Shown: piece by piece, positions 35,918 to 44,480 of the stretch
How the letters are laid out: the number at the start of each line of letters is the position of its first letter
Numbering within the stretch: position 1 is the stretch's first letter
Assembly: GCA_035524275.1 (NCBI GenBank)
Contig: DATKPC010000122.1
Location: forward strand, 7,447 to 71,446
Origin: DATKPC01 sp035524275
Lineage (GTDB): Bacteria; Pseudomonadota; Gammaproteobacteria; Burkholderiales; Burkholderiaceae_F
DNA: 64,000 bases
Direction of reading: 5' to 3'
Translations under genes and position numbers: made by a program
Notes under the pieces: generated by a model
What the model saw: the letters and a program-made list of their open reading frames with translations, nothing else
Told to the model about the DNA's origin: nothing
Databases searched by the model: none

Positions 35918-37747
35918 TCAGAAGCCGTCGGGGCGCGGCGAGGCTCCGGGTTGCCGCGCAAAGGCACGGGCCTGCTTGACCCACTGGTCACGCGAGATCC
36001 GGCCCCGGAACGCGGTGAGTTGCGCGTCCGCATGCTTGATGTCGGCGGCATCCCAATCGGCGATCTGCCAGAAATAGTAGACGCCGATCCCGTGCAGCAT
36101 CCGCTCCATGACGTTCTTGACGCCCTTGAGCTGCTTGAGATCGTCCGGTTTGCCGTACGCGGCACGCGACAGCAGGTTCCTGCTGCCGGCGCGAACCTCG
36201 GGCGCGCGAGGCGCGGCGGGCGCGGAAGCCACCGGCTCCGGCACAGCCGGGACCGCCGGCGCGCGACGCGCGGCAACCGCCGGCGGCGGGATGCGCAGTT
36301 CGCGCACCGCTCGCTCGAGCGCGTCCAGGCGCGAGAGCATCGGCGCCAGGTCGACGCCCGCCGACGGTGCGGGTATCCGGATCGCACGGACCGCGGCGTC
36401 CAGCCCCAGGAGTTTCCGGTTCACGTCGTCCAGGTCGACGGCCTTCGGTTCCGGCGCCGGCGGCATCGCCTTGATCGCTGCCTCCAGGGCCGCCAGTCGC
36501 GCCTGGAGCGGACCGAGGTCCACCTCTTTCGGCGCCGGAACGTGGATCGAGCGGGTCGCGCTCTCGACCGCGGAGATCCGCGCCAGTACGGGTCCCAGGT
36601 CGACGATCGGCGCCGGGATCCGGATCGACTTCACCGCATCCTCCAGCGCACCCAGGCGGGCTTGCAGCGGCGCGAGGTCGACCGCGGCGGGCGCCGGAAC
36701 CTGGATCGATTTCGCCGCGGTCTCGACCGACGACAGGCGCGCGAGGACCGGCCCCAGGTCGACGTCGCGCGGTGCCGGAATCACGATGCGCTTGATCGCC
36801 TCCTCCAGCGCCGCCATCCGCGCCTGCAGCGGACCGAGATCGACATCCTTCGGCGCCGGAACCTGGATCGACTTCGTCGCCGCCTCGACGGCCGACAGCC
36901 GCGCAACGACCGGCCCGAGATCGACGTCCTTCGGCGCCGGGATCTCGATGCCGCGAATCGCGGTCTCGAGGGCGCCGATGCGCGCCTGCACCGGGCCCAG
37001 GTCGACGTCGCGCGGCGCCGGAACCTGGATGGACCGCGTCGCGTGCTCGAGCGCCGTCATCCGCGCCAGCAGCGGGCCGAGGTCGACGTCCTTCGGAGCG
37101 GGGATGGAAATGGCCTTCACCGCTCCTTCGACCGCGCCGACGCGAGCCAGCAGCGGCGCGAGGTCGACGTCGCGGGGCGCCGGGATCGCGATCGCCTTGA
37201 CGCTGCGTTCCACGTCGGCGACTCGTTGCACGAGCGGCGCGAGGTCGACATCCTTCGGCTGCGGAATGCGAATCGCAGCGACCGCCGCACCGACTTCGGC
37301 GACGCGACGATGGGTCTCGGCGAGATCGACGGGCGACGGCTCCGGGATGCGGATGGCTTTCACCGCGGCTTCGAGTTGCGCCAGCCGCTGCTGCAGCGGG
37401 CCCAGGTCCGTGGCGGGCGGGGCGTCCGGGATCCGGATCGCAGCGATGCGATCCTCGACGCCCTTCAGGCGGGACAAAACCGGCCCGAGGTCCGTTTCCT
37501 TCGGCTCCGGCATGCGGATCCGCCCGATCGCGTCCAGGACCGGCGAGTGGTCGACGGCCGGCGCGGCGGCCAATCGCGCGAGCTGGCTGTCCATCCCGCG
37601 CCGCCAGGCGCTCCAATCGGCGTCGAGGCGCGTGTACTCGGTCGTGACGTCTTCGTAGTAGCGCCGCAGCCACCAGCGCGCGAACCAGGCGCCGCAAAGC
37701 GCGGCGAACAGCATCAGCACGACGATCTTGAAAAGCAGGTAACCCAC
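35918..37747 (-). CDS. Membrane-anchored protein with fifteen 27-residue helical repeats and C-terminal helix-hairpin-helix
   Basis: The 609-residue protein has one N-terminal membrane segment (LLFKIVVLMLFAALCGAWFARW), a short helical stem, then 15 tandem units of mostly 27 residues (86-488), each with VDLGP, a helical ARL..LE core and a terminal IPAP or IPEP strand-breaker. An Ala/Pro linker (490-525) leads to a helix-hairpin-helix domain (DDLKQLKGVKNVMERMLHGIGVYYFWQIADW), of the type that contacts DNA or protein elsewhere. The start is GTG, with GGGAGGGA six bases upstream. It directly follows the OmpA-like gene (101 bp). The repeat period and anchor suggest a long rigid rod in the cell envelope; this is inference and I recognise no characterised homologue. 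Confidence 0.8.
   Translation of the reverse strand: MGYLLFKIVVLMLFAALCGAWFARWWLRRYYEDVTTEYTRLDADWSAWRRGMDSQLARLAAAPAVDHSPVLDAIGRIRMPEPKETDLGPVLSRLKGVEDRIAAIRIPDAPPATDLGPLQQRLAQLEAAVKAIRIPEPSPVDLAETHRRVAEVGAAVAAIRIPQPKDVDLAPLVQRVADVERSVKAIAIPAPRDVDLAPLLARVGAVEGAVKAISIPAPKDVDLGPLLARMTALEHATRSIQVPAPRDVDLGPVQARIGALETAIRGIEIPAPKDVDLGPVVARLSAVEAATKSIQVPAPKDVDLGPLQARMAALEEAIKRIVIPAPRDVDLGPVLARLSSVETAAKSIQVPAPAAVDLAPLQARLGALEDAVKSIRIPAPIVDLGPVLARISAVESATRSIHVPAPKEVDLGPLQARLAALEAAIKAMPPAPEPKAVDLDDVNRKLLGLDAAVRAIRIPAPSAGVDLAPMLSRLDALERAVRELRIPPPAVAARRAPAVPAVPEPVASAPAAPRAPEVRAGSRNLLSRAAYGKPDDLKQLKGVKNVMERMLHGIGVYYFWQIADWDAADIKHADAQLTAFRGRISRDQWVKQARAFARQPGASPRPDGF
36284..37492 (-). repeat. Fifteen tandem 81-bp coding repeats (27 residues each)
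   Basis: Repeat starts at residues 86, 113, 140, 167, 194, 221, 248, 275, 302, 329, 356, 382, 409, 437 and 465 of the protein. Each has a D-L pair near the start, a heptad-like leucine/isoleucine pattern and a closing P-A-P. Neighbouring units are up to about 70% identical at protein level by eye. Copy number could vary between strains by recombination. Confidence 0.9.
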
Positions 37748-37848
37748 GTCACTTCCCTCCCACGAACGACGCCATGGATGACGACGGAAACGTCCAGACC
37801 TGGCCGACCCCTGAAAAACGATGGCGCCTCGCGCCTTTCATCGGCACG

Positions 37849-38676
37849 CTAGGGCTTGGGCTGCTCGACGCGAAATTCGATGCGACGGTTCTGCGAGCGG
37901 CCATCGGCTGTCGCGTTGTCGGCGATCGGACGTTCGGCCCCGAATCCGATCGCGACCAGGCGATTCGCCGGGATTCCGCGACCGACGAGCGCGTCGCGCA
38001 CCGCGACCGCCCGCGCGTTGCTCAGAACACGGTTCTCGTCGGCGCCGCCGACATTGTCGGTATGGCCCTCGACGCGCAACGTCCCGGGGCAATCGGCAGC
38101 GGCCTTCGCCAGATCGTCGAGCAGCGGGCCGCTGGAGGCGGCGATCTGTGCGCTGCCGGTCGCGAATTCGATCCGCGACGTCGAGACCAGCTTGGCCAGC
38201 GCTGCCTCGCAGCTCGCAATCGCCGCCGCCGAGGGCTGCGCCTCGGCGGGTGCCGGCGCAGGCGGCGGCGGTTCGCTCCGGGGTGCGCCGAAGGTTCCGC
38301 TGACGTCGACCGCGCAGGTCAGCCGCAGCCCCCACGCCGGGCACGTCGCGGCCCGGGCCAGCGCGAGCGCCCTGTCGCCGTCGCCCGCCTGCGGCGGTTC
38401 GCCGCCCAGGCGGACGTCCTGGCCCGAAACGTCGAGCGTCACCCACGAGAAGCCGGCGGCGTCCAGCTGGCGGCGCGTCTCTGCGCGCACCGATTCCTGG
38501 ACCACGTCGTGCGCAAACGGCCAGAGTGCATACACGAGCAGCGCGAGCAGCCCCAGCAGCGGCAGCAACCCTCGCCACACGAACGGCCAGATCGGCTGCG
38601 GCCGACGAACCCAGCGCCGCTGAATGCTCGTGGTGCGAACGACGCTGCCGCCCTGCAGGGCCTGCGCGGTGCTCAT
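37849..38676 (-). CDS. OmpA-family peptidoglycan-binding membrane protein
   Basis: The 275-residue protein has one N-terminal membrane helix (WRGLLPLLGLLALLVYALWPF), a periplasmic region with a BON-like stretch (VRAETRRQLDAAGFSWVTLDVSGQDVRLGG), a Pro/Ala linker, and an OmpA C-terminal domain (about 160-275): RIEFATGSAQIAASSGPLLDDLA, VEGHTDNVG and LSNARAVAVRDALVGRGIPANRL. The two conserved residues that bind diaminopimelate in OmpA domains are probably D in HTDN and R in NRRIEF. The protein is probably fixed to the inner membrane and grips peptidoglycan. Gene order places the 27-residue-repeat protein immediately after it, so they likely function together. Confidence 0.87.
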   Translation of the reverse strand: MSTAQALQGGSVVRTTSIQRRWVRRPQPIWPFVWRGLLPLLGLLALLVYALWPFAHDVVQESVRAETRRQLDAAGFSWVTLDVSGQDVRLGGEPPQAGDGDRALALARAATCPAWGLRLTCAVDVSGTFGAPRSEPPPPAPAPAEAQPSAAAIASCEAALAKLVSTSRIEFATGSAQIAASSGPLLDDLAKAAADCPGTLRVEGHTDNVGGADENRVLSNARAVAVRDALVGRGIPANRLVAIGFGAERPIADNATADGRSQNRRIEFRVEQPKP

Positions 38677-38858
38677 GCCGATTCCTCCTCGGGGTCCGCA
38701 TCGGGCCGTGCGCGCTCCGTTCGGGAGCAGGGCAAGCGCGGGATTCCTGCGGGACTTCTTCGATTTGATCGAACGATAACCATAATCCGATCGGGTCGGC
38801 AACGCCCGAACGGGTAATCCACGCGCGGCCATGGTGACGCCAGCGCGGGACGGCGCCC

Positions 38859-39617
38859 TCAGTTGCGGACCGCGGACAGGAACTGCCGAAGCTCGGGCGA
38901 CTGCGGATCGTCGAAAAGCCGCGCGGCGGCGCCCGTCTCGTGAATCCTGCCGCCGTGCATGAAGACGACCCGGTTCGCGATCCGGCGCGCGAAATTCATC
39001 TCGTGCGTCACCATGAGCAGCGTCATTCCTTCGGCGGCAAGCGCCTCGACGACGCGCAGCACCTCGCCGACGAGTTCCGGGTCGAGCGCGGACGTGATCT
39101 CGTCGCACAGCAGCACGCGAGGTTGCATCGCCAAAGCGCGCGCGATCGCCACGCGCTGCTGCTGGCCGCCCGACAATTGCTCCGGGAAGGCATCGAACTT
39201 GTCGCCCAGCCCCACGCGTGCCAACAGGCGGCGTGCCTCGACCGCTGCCGTCGTGGCGGCGACGCCCCGCACGCGCATCGGGGCCAGCATCACGTTGCGT
39301 CCGACGGACAGGTGCGGGAAGAGGTTGAAGCCCTGGAAGATCATCCCGACGTGCTGCCGCAGTTCGCGCAGCTCGGCCGCGTCGGGCTGCGCATGCAGCA
39401 GGCGCCCGTCGACCGTGAGTCGACCTTCCTGGAACGATTCGAGACCGTTGATGCAGCGCAGCAGCGTGCTCTTGCCCGAACCGCTGCGACCGATGATCGC
39501 GATGACCTCGCCGGCGGAAACGTCCAGGTCGACACCCCGCAGCACCTCATGCTCGCCGTAGCGCTTGCGGAGCGCCTCGATGCGCACGATCGGCGCGCCG
39601 GGTTCAACGAGATCCAT
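38859..39617 (-). CDS. Polar amino-acid ABC transporter ATPase (GlnQ/HisP type)
   Basis: The 252-residue ATPase has Walker A GRSGSGKST, signature LSGGQQQRVAIARAL, Walker B VLLCDEITSALDPEL and the switch histidine in VTHEMNF. EITSALD is characteristic of polar amino-acid importers. It overlaps the adjacent permease gene by 14 bp, so the genes are tightly coupled. Last gene of the minus-strand importer operon. Confidence 0.95.
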   Translation of the reverse strand: MDLVEPGAPIVRIEALRKRYGEHEVLRGVDLDVSAGEVIAIIGRSGSGKSTLLRCINGLESFQEGRLTVDGRLLHAQPDAAELRELRQHVGMIFQGFNLFPHLSVGRNVMLAPMRVRGVAATTAAVEARRLLARVGLGDKFDAFPEQLSGGQQQRVAIARALAMQPRVLLCDEITSALDPELVGEVLRVVEALAAEGMTLLMVTHEMNFARRIANRVVFMHGGRIHETGAAARLFDDPQSPELRQFLSAVRN

Positions 39618-40254
39618 TCAGCCTCCTCTCCAGTCTCCGGCTCGCCCAGGTGATGGGGAAACACAGCGCGAAGTACGTCAGCGCGACGAAGCCGTAGACC
39701 GTGAATGGCCGGAACGTCGCATTGACGATCACCTGCCCGGCCTTGGTCACCTCGACGAAACCGATGATCGATGCGAGCGCGGTGCCCTTGACGACCTGCA
39801 CCAGGAAGCCGACCGTGGGCGGGACGGCCGTGCGCAGCGCCTGCGGCAGGATCACGTCGCGAAGCTTCTGCGGGAACGACAGCGCCAGCGCGTCGGCCGC
39901 TTCCCATTGCCCGCGCGGCACGCCTTCGACGCAGCCGCGCCAGATCTCCGCAAGGAACGCGCTGGAATAGAGCGTCAGCGCCGCCGTGGCCGCGACCCAC
40001 GGCGAGACGTCGACGCCGAGAAGCGCGATGCCGAAATACGCCAGGAAGAGCTGCATGAGCAGCGGCGTGCCCTGGAAGACCTGGACGACGCCGCGCACGA
40101 TCGCTGCCGCCGCCGGTACCCGCGACAAGCGAAGGACGAGGAGGAGGATTCCGCCCACGCCGCCGCCCACGAAGGCGATCATCGACAGGACCAGCGTCCA
40201 GCGCGCCGCCAGAAGCAGATTGCGCAGGATGTCCCAGAGCGTGAAGTCGACCAT
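39604..40254 (-). CDS. Amino-acid ABC transporter permease (HisM/GlnP family)
   Basis: The 216-residue inner-membrane protein has four or five helices and the EAA-like loop of polar amino-acid permeases (RGCVEGVPRGQWEAADALALSFPQKLRDVILPQAL). It lies 37 bp after the second permease. Two different permeases suggest a heterodimer. Confidence 0.92.
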   Translation of the reverse strand: MVDFTLWDILRNLLLAARWTLVLSMIAFVGGGVGGILLLVLRLSRVPAAAAIVRGVVQVFQGTPLLMQLFLAYFGIALLGVDVSPWVAATAALTLYSSAFLAEIWRGCVEGVPRGQWEAADALALSFPQKLRDVILPQALRTAVPPTVGFLVQVVKGTALASIIGFVEVTKAGQVIVNATFRPFTVYGFVALTYFALCFPITWASRRLERRLNGSR

Positions 40255-40291
40255 GCGGGGCTCGGCGTCGCCGGGAGCGGATGCCGCCGGC

Positions 40292-41011
40292 CTACGGGTG
40301 CGGCCCGCTGCCGGATGCCGGGGCCGCCGCTCGACCGGACGCGACGCCGGAATGGCCGAAGAGCCACCGCGTCCCGGCGACCATGAGCGCCTGGCGCAAG
40401 GCGACCGCCAGCGCGAGGTAGATCACCGTCGCGACGATCGTCGCCTCGAACGCCCGAAAGTTGCGGCTCTGGATGAGATTGGCGTAATAGGACAGTTCCG
40501 CCGCCGAGATCTGCCCGCAGACCGCCGAGCCCAGCATCACGATCACGATCTGGCTCGTCGTTGCCGGCCAGGCTTGCTTCAAGGCTGGAGGCAGCACGAC
40601 GTGGAAGAAGATCTGCGCGCGCGACAACGCGAGGCTCGCGGCGGCCTCGACCTGGCCGCGCGGCGTCGCGAGCAATGCGCCGCGGAAGATTTCCGTCGCA
40701 TAGGCGCCGAGGTTGACCGTCATGGCCAGGATCGACGCGGCGACCGGCGACAGGCGGATGCCGAGGGACGGCAGCCCGAAAAAGAGGAAGAAGAGCTGCA
40801 CGATGAACGGCGTATTGCGCATCGCCTCGACGTAGGCCACGACCGGCCAGCGAAGCCACGCCGGCGCATCGTGCCGCGCCCACGCACCGCCGACGCCGAT
40901 CGCCAGGCCGCCGAGCGTGCTCGCCACCGTCAACCCCACCGTCAAGGCGGCCCCGCGGGCGAGCTGCGGCCACTGCGCGAGGACCGCGAGGAAGTCGAGG
41001 TCAACGGTCAT
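40292..41011 (-). CDS. Amino-acid ABC transporter permease (HisQ/GlnP family)
   Basis: The 239-residue inner-membrane protein has an N-terminal helix, then the family loop RGALLATPRGQVEAAASLALSRAQIFFHVVLPPALKQAWP. It pairs with the neighbouring 216-residue permease. It is 39 bp downstream of the binding-protein gene stop. Confidence 0.92.
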   Translation of the reverse strand: MTVDLDFLAVLAQWPQLARGAALTVGLTVASTLGGLAIGVGGAWARHDAPAWLRWPVVAYVEAMRNTPFIVQLFFLFFGLPSLGIRLSPVAASILAMTVNLGAYATEIFRGALLATPRGQVEAAASLALSRAQIFFHVVLPPALKQAWPATTSQIVIVMLGSAVCGQISAAELSYYANLIQSRNFRAFEATIVATVIYLALAVALRQALMVAGTRWLFGHSGVASGRAAAPASGSGPHP

Positions 41012-41050
41012 CGCGTCCCGCGCCGGCGTGCCGGCGCGTCATGCGGGTCG

Positions 41051-41845
41051 TCATTGGGGCAGGTCGCCGGCCGGCCGCGAAAGCCATTTCTGCGACAGCT
41101 TGTCCAGATCGCCCGCGCGTCTGGCCGCCGCCACGATCTCGTTCACGCGCGCGCGCAGTTTGTCCTCACCCTTGGCCACACCGACGAAGTTGGGCGATTC
41201 CTTCAGCAGGAACTTGAACTCCGCGCCGAGTTGCGGATTGCGCCGGATCATGTTGTCGGCCACCGACGCGCCGGTGCCGATCGCCTCGACTTGGCCGGAC
41301 ACGAAGGCGGCCACTGTCGCGTTGTTGTCCTCGAAGCGGCGGATGTCGGCCGTCGCCGGCGCGATCCGGGACAGTTCGATGTCCTCGAGCGCGCCGCGCG
41401 TCACGGAGACCGACTTGCCGGCCAGGTCCGCGGCACTCTTGAGGGCCAGCGCCTTCGTCGCGTACACGGCCTGGAAGTAGGGCGAATACGCTGCCGCAAA
41501 ATCGATGACCTTCTCGCGCTCCGGCGTCTTGCCGAGCGTGCTGATGACGATGTCGGCCTTCTTCGTCTGCAGGTAGGGGATCCGGTTGGCGCTCGTCACC
41601 GGGACGAGTTCCGCCCGCACGCCGAGCCGCGCGGCGACCAGTTCGGCCATGTCGATGTCCAGGCCCATCGGCTTGAGATCCGGCCCGACGAAGCCGTACG
41701 GCGGAAAGTCGGTCGGCACCGCGACACGAATGACCTTGCGAGCCAGCACATCGTCCAGCGCCGTCTGCGCGCTCGCGCAAGCGGCGCTGGTCGCCGCGAG
41801 AACGACAACCAGGGCTTTGAACCGATCAGACCATCGTCGACGCAT
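41051..41845 (-). CDS. Periplasmic amino-acid-binding protein of ABC importer
   Basis: The 264-residue secreted protein has a signal peptide ending near ACASAQT. The mature part is a bilobal family 3 solute-binding protein: VIRVAVPTDFPPYGFVGPDLKPMGLDIDMAELVAARLG, ADIVISTLGKTPEREKVIDFAAAY and GEDKLRARVNEIV. The ligand is probably a polar or aromatic amino acid; no closer assignment is safe. First gene of its operon, divergent from the sirtuin gene with a possible operator between them. Confidence 0.92.
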   Translation of the reverse strand: MRRRWSDRFKALVVVLAATSAACASAQTALDDVLARKVIRVAVPTDFPPYGFVGPDLKPMGLDIDMAELVAARLGVRAELVPVTSANRIPYLQTKKADIVISTLGKTPEREKVIDFAAAYSPYFQAVYATKALALKSAADLAGKSVSVTRGALEDIELSRIAPATADIRRFEDNNATVAAFVSGQVEAIGTGASVADNMIRRNPQLGAEFKFLLKESPNFVGVAKGEDKLRARVNEIVAAARRAGDLDKLSQKWLSRPAGDLPQ

Positions 41846-41929
41846 CAGGAGTCCTTGCAGGTTTCAGGGGCAGGTGAGGAACGGCGGAATTCTATGTCCG
41901 TCCGCCCTCGGCGACGGGAAGCAAGTTCC

Positions 41930-41959
41930 GTGCACCCATGCGATTACAATGGTGTGCAC
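41930..41959. promoter_or_regulatory. Inverted repeat flanking a -10-like sequence between importer and sirtuin genes
   Basis: Two GTGCAC palindromes (41930-41935 and 41954-41959) flank TACAAT at 41945-41950, a -10-like hexamer on the plus strand. Larger arms CCAT/ATGG make an imperfect inverted repeat. It could be a shared operator for the importer and sirtuin genes. Confidence 0.35.
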
Positions 41960-41987
41960 CGGTCGTGCGCGGGCAGCCCCGCATCCG

Positions 41988-42806
41988 ATGCCATCGATCA
42001 TCCCCGACGGTCCCCTGCGCGAAGCGTTCGGCGCCAGTGCCCGTGTGGCCGTGCTGACCGGCGCCGGCATCTCCGCGGAAAGCGGCATACCGACCTTCCG
42101 CGACGCGCTGACGGGCCTGTGGTCGAACTTCGACGCCGAATCGCTCGCCACGCCGGAGGCTTTCCGGCGGGATCCGGCGTTCGTCTGGGGCTGGTACGAG
42201 TGGCGTCGAGCGCAAGTGGCCCGCGCACAGCCGAATGCCGGGCATCTCGCGCTCGCGCGCCTCGAGTCGATGGCGCGCGACGTCGTCGTCGTGACGCAGA
42301 ACGTCGACGACCTGCACGAGCGCGCGGGCAGCCACGCCGTCGTGCACCTGCATGGCAGCCTGTTCGCGCCGCGTTGCGTCGACTGCAGCCAGCCGCACCG
42401 TTTCGGCGACGACCTCCCGGCCGAGCCGGATGGCGGACGCCGGCTGACCCCGCCGGCCTGCGCCGCGTGCGGCGGCATGGTTCGCCCCGGCGTCGTCTGG
42501 TTCGGCGAGGCGCTCCCGACCGCCGCGTGGAGCCGCGCGATCGATGCCGTCGAGGCCTGCGACCTGCTCCTCGTCGTCGGAACGAGCGGACTCGTGCAAC
42601 CGGCGGCGCGCCTGCCGGCCGTGGCGCGCGAGGCCGGCGCGACGGTCGTTGCCGTCAATCTGCAACCGTCGGCGATCGATGCCGTCGCGCACTATGTCCT
42701 CCGCGGCGAAGCGGGCGCGCTACTGCCGATGCTTCTCGGCGCCGACGATGGGGCCGCCGTGCGGCCGCGCGCGAAGCGCTTGGGCGAGGGGTGGGGGTCG
42801 GGGTAG
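41988..42806 (+). CDS. Sirtuin: NAD-dependent protein deacylase
   Basis: The 272-residue SIR2 enzyme removes acyl groups from lysine with NAD. Motifs in order: LTGAGISAESGIPTFRD (NAD loop), TQNVDDLHERAG with the Asn-Asp pair, VHLHGSLF with the catalytic histidine, a zinc-binding CVDC plus CAAC, VWFGEALP and VGTSGLVQPAA. Class II/III bacterial sirtuins desuccinylate or deacetylate metabolic enzymes. A C-terminal tail (PRAKRLGEGWGSG) is encoded over a G-rich run. Its presence in the same window as a Pat-like acetyltransferase (56959) and CoA ligases with PX4GK lysines is worth noting. Confidence 0.93.
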   Translation: MPSIIPDGPLREAFGASARVAVLTGAGISAESGIPTFRDALTGLWSNFDAESLATPEAFRRDPAFVWGWYEWRRAQVARAQPNAGHLALARLESMARDVVVVTQNVDDLHERAGSHAVVHLHGSLFAPRCVDCSQPHRFGDDLPAEPDGGRRLTPPACAACGGMVRPGVVWFGEALPTAAWSRAIDAVEACDLLLVVGTSGLVQPAARLPAVAREAGATVVAVNLQPSAIDAVAHYVLRGEAGALLPMLLGADDGAAVRPRAKRLGEGWGSG

Positions 42807-42820
42807 GGCTGGGGAAAGGG
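42788..42820 (+). other. Potential G-quadruplex motif
   Basis: Six G-runs of 3-5 bases (42788-42791, 42793-42797, 42800-42803, 42806-42808, 42811-42814, 42818-42820) lie with spacers of 1-3 bases across the sirtuin stop and the gap to the convergent glutathione transferase gene. This satisfies the usual four-run definition several times over. Confidence 0.7.
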
Positions 42821-42827
42821 TGATCGC

Positions 42828-43532
42828 TCAGGCCGGCGCAGGAATCTTCAAGCCCCGAGCAACCGCCGGCCGCGCCAGGAAAGCCTGCAGCACCCGCTGC
42901 ACCTGCGGGAAATCGCCATAGCCGACGAGGTCGGCCGCGAAGTAGAAGCCGACGAGGTTGTTCACCCACGGCCAGGTCGCGAAGTCGGCGATCGTGATCT
43001 CGTCGCCGACGATCCATGCGCGACCCTGCAAATGGCCGTCCAGGACGCCCAGCAGGCGCCGCGCCTCCGTCGCGTAGCGGTCGCGCGGCCGCTTGTCCTC
43101 GAAGTCCCTGCCGGCGAACTTGTGGAAGAACCCGACCTGCCCGAACATCGGCCCGATGCCCCCCATCTGGAACATCAGCCATTGGATCGTCTCGTAGCGC
43201 CGCGTCGCGTCGAGCGGGAGGAACCTGCCCGTCTTGTCGGCCAGGTAAAGTAGGATGGCGCCCGATTCGAACAGCGCCAGCGGCCGCCTTCCGGGTCCGT
43301 CGGGATCGAGGATCGCCGGGATCTTGCCGTTGGGATTGAGCGACAGGAATTCCGGAGTCCGTTGGTCACCGGCGTCGAAGTCCACCCGATGCGGCTCGTA
43401 GGCCAGGCCGCATTCCTCCAGCATGATCGAAACCTTGACGCCGTTCGGCGTGGTCAGGGAATAGAGCTGCAGGCGGTCCGGATGCCGCGCCGGCCATTTG
43501 CTCGTGATGCGGAAGGCGTCGAGGTCGATCAT
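42828..43532 (-). CDS. Glutathione S-transferase family protein (YfcG/YghU-like)
   Basis: The 234-residue protein has an N-terminal thioredoxin-like domain (LQLYSLTTPNGVKVSIMLEECGLAYEPHRV; then LNPNGKIPAIL and the glutathione-binding ESGAILLYLADKTG) and an all-helical C-terminal domain. The TPNG motif at the active site is that of the Ure2/YfcG-type disulfide reductases. Glutathione-dependent disulfide exchange is likely. ATG at 43532 was chosen over an upstream ATG at 43595 because the protein begins with typical residues there and the promoter of the divergent exporter would be spared. Confidence 0.85.
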   Translation of the reverse strand: MIDLDAFRITSKWPARHPDRLQLYSLTTPNGVKVSIMLEECGLAYEPHRVDFDAGDQRTPEFLSLNPNGKIPAILDPDGPGRRPLALFESGAILLYLADKTGRFLPLDATRRYETIQWLMFQMGGIGPMFGQVGFFHKFAGRDFEDKRPRDRYATEARRLLGVLDGHLQGRAWIVGDEITIADFATWPWVNNLVGFYFAADLVGYGDFPQVQRVLQAFLARPAVARGLKIPAPA

Positions 43533-43582
43533 GGTCGTTTCGAAGGGTTGAGGACGGTGCCCCATCGTATCGTCTGCCGCCG

Positions 43583-44473
43583 ATGAACCCGGCACCCTCG
43601 CGCGGCGTCGCGATGGTCCTCGCCGCCGCCGCGCTCTGGGGCACGACCGGCACGGCGCAGAGCTTCGCGTCGCCGAACCTGTCGTCGTATTGGGTCGGGT
43701 CGCTGCGGCTCGTCGCCGCCTCGATCTTCTTCCTGCCCACGATCGCGCGCTGGCGAGCCGGGCCGTGCCGGCCGCTTCCGTGGGCGCAAGTGGCCGCCGC
43801 CGCGGCCTGCGTCACCACGTACAACCTCGCGTTCTTTGCCGGGGTCCGCTCCGCCGGTGTGGCCGTCGGCACGACGATCGCGCTCGGCAGCGGCCCCATC
43901 TGGGCCGGCATCCTGCAGGCGCTGTGGCTGGGCCGGCTGCCGCCGGCGCGCTGGTGGGCGGGCACGGCCGTCGCGATTGCCGGCGTCGGGTTGATGATCG
44001 CCGGTCGCGGCGCCGTGGGCTTGCCACCGCCGGGGGGCGCCTCGCTGTGCCTCCTCGCCGGACTGTCGTACGCCGTCTACGCGCTGGTCAACAAGCGGAT
44101 GGTCTCGGCGGCGCCGGCCGGACCGGTGACGGCGGCCGTGTTCTTCGTCGCCGCGGTGCTCGCCGCGCCGGTGGCCGCCGCGCTCGCCGGGCGGCCGACG
44201 CCCACCGCGGCCGACGTCGCGGTGATCGCCTGGCTCGGCGTCCTGAGCACCGGCGTCGCCTACATGCTGTTCAGCCATGCGCTTCGCGCGATCTCGAGCG
44301 CCACCGGAGTCGCGCTGGCGCTCGCGGAGCCGGCGACGGCGTTCGTCCTTGCGGTCGTCATCGTCGGCGAACGTCCCGGCGCGGGAGGCGTCGCCGGCTT
44401 GCTCGCGGTGCTGGCGGGCCTCGGCATGGTGATCCGCGCCGAACTGGCGGCGCGCCAGATGGTGGCGGCGTGA
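43583..44473 (+). CDS. EamA/DMT-family transporter (second)
   Basis: The 296-residue membrane protein has ten hydrophobic helices in two halves (AAALWGTTGTAQSF; VIAWLGVLSTGVAYMLFSHALRAISSATGVALALAEPATAFVLAVVIVGE). The second-half signature places it in the drug/metabolite exporter family. It is divergent from the glutathione transferase gene with only 50 bp between starts, and the serine hydrolase gene follows 7 bp later, so the exporter and hydrolase are co-transcribed. Confidence 0.88.
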   Translation: MNPAPSRGVAMVLAAAALWGTTGTAQSFASPNLSSYWVGSLRLVAASIFFLPTIARWRAGPCRPLPWAQVAAAAACVTTYNLAFFAGVRSAGVAVGTTIALGSGPIWAGILQALWLGRLPPARWWAGTAVAIAGVGLMIAGRGAVGLPPPGGASLCLLAGLSYAVYALVNKRMVSAAPAGPVTAAVFFVAAVLAAPVAAALAGRPTPTAADVAVIAWLGVLSTGVAYMLFSHALRAISSATGVALALAEPATAFVLAVVIVGERPGAGGVAGLLAVLAGLGMVIRAELAARQMVAA

Positions 44474-44480
44474 GACCACG

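Noticed and set aside
36284..37492. Regular repeats that could suggest a CRISPR array
   Set aside because: The period is a coding 81 bp with continuous reading frame and no unique spacers; it is a protein repeat.
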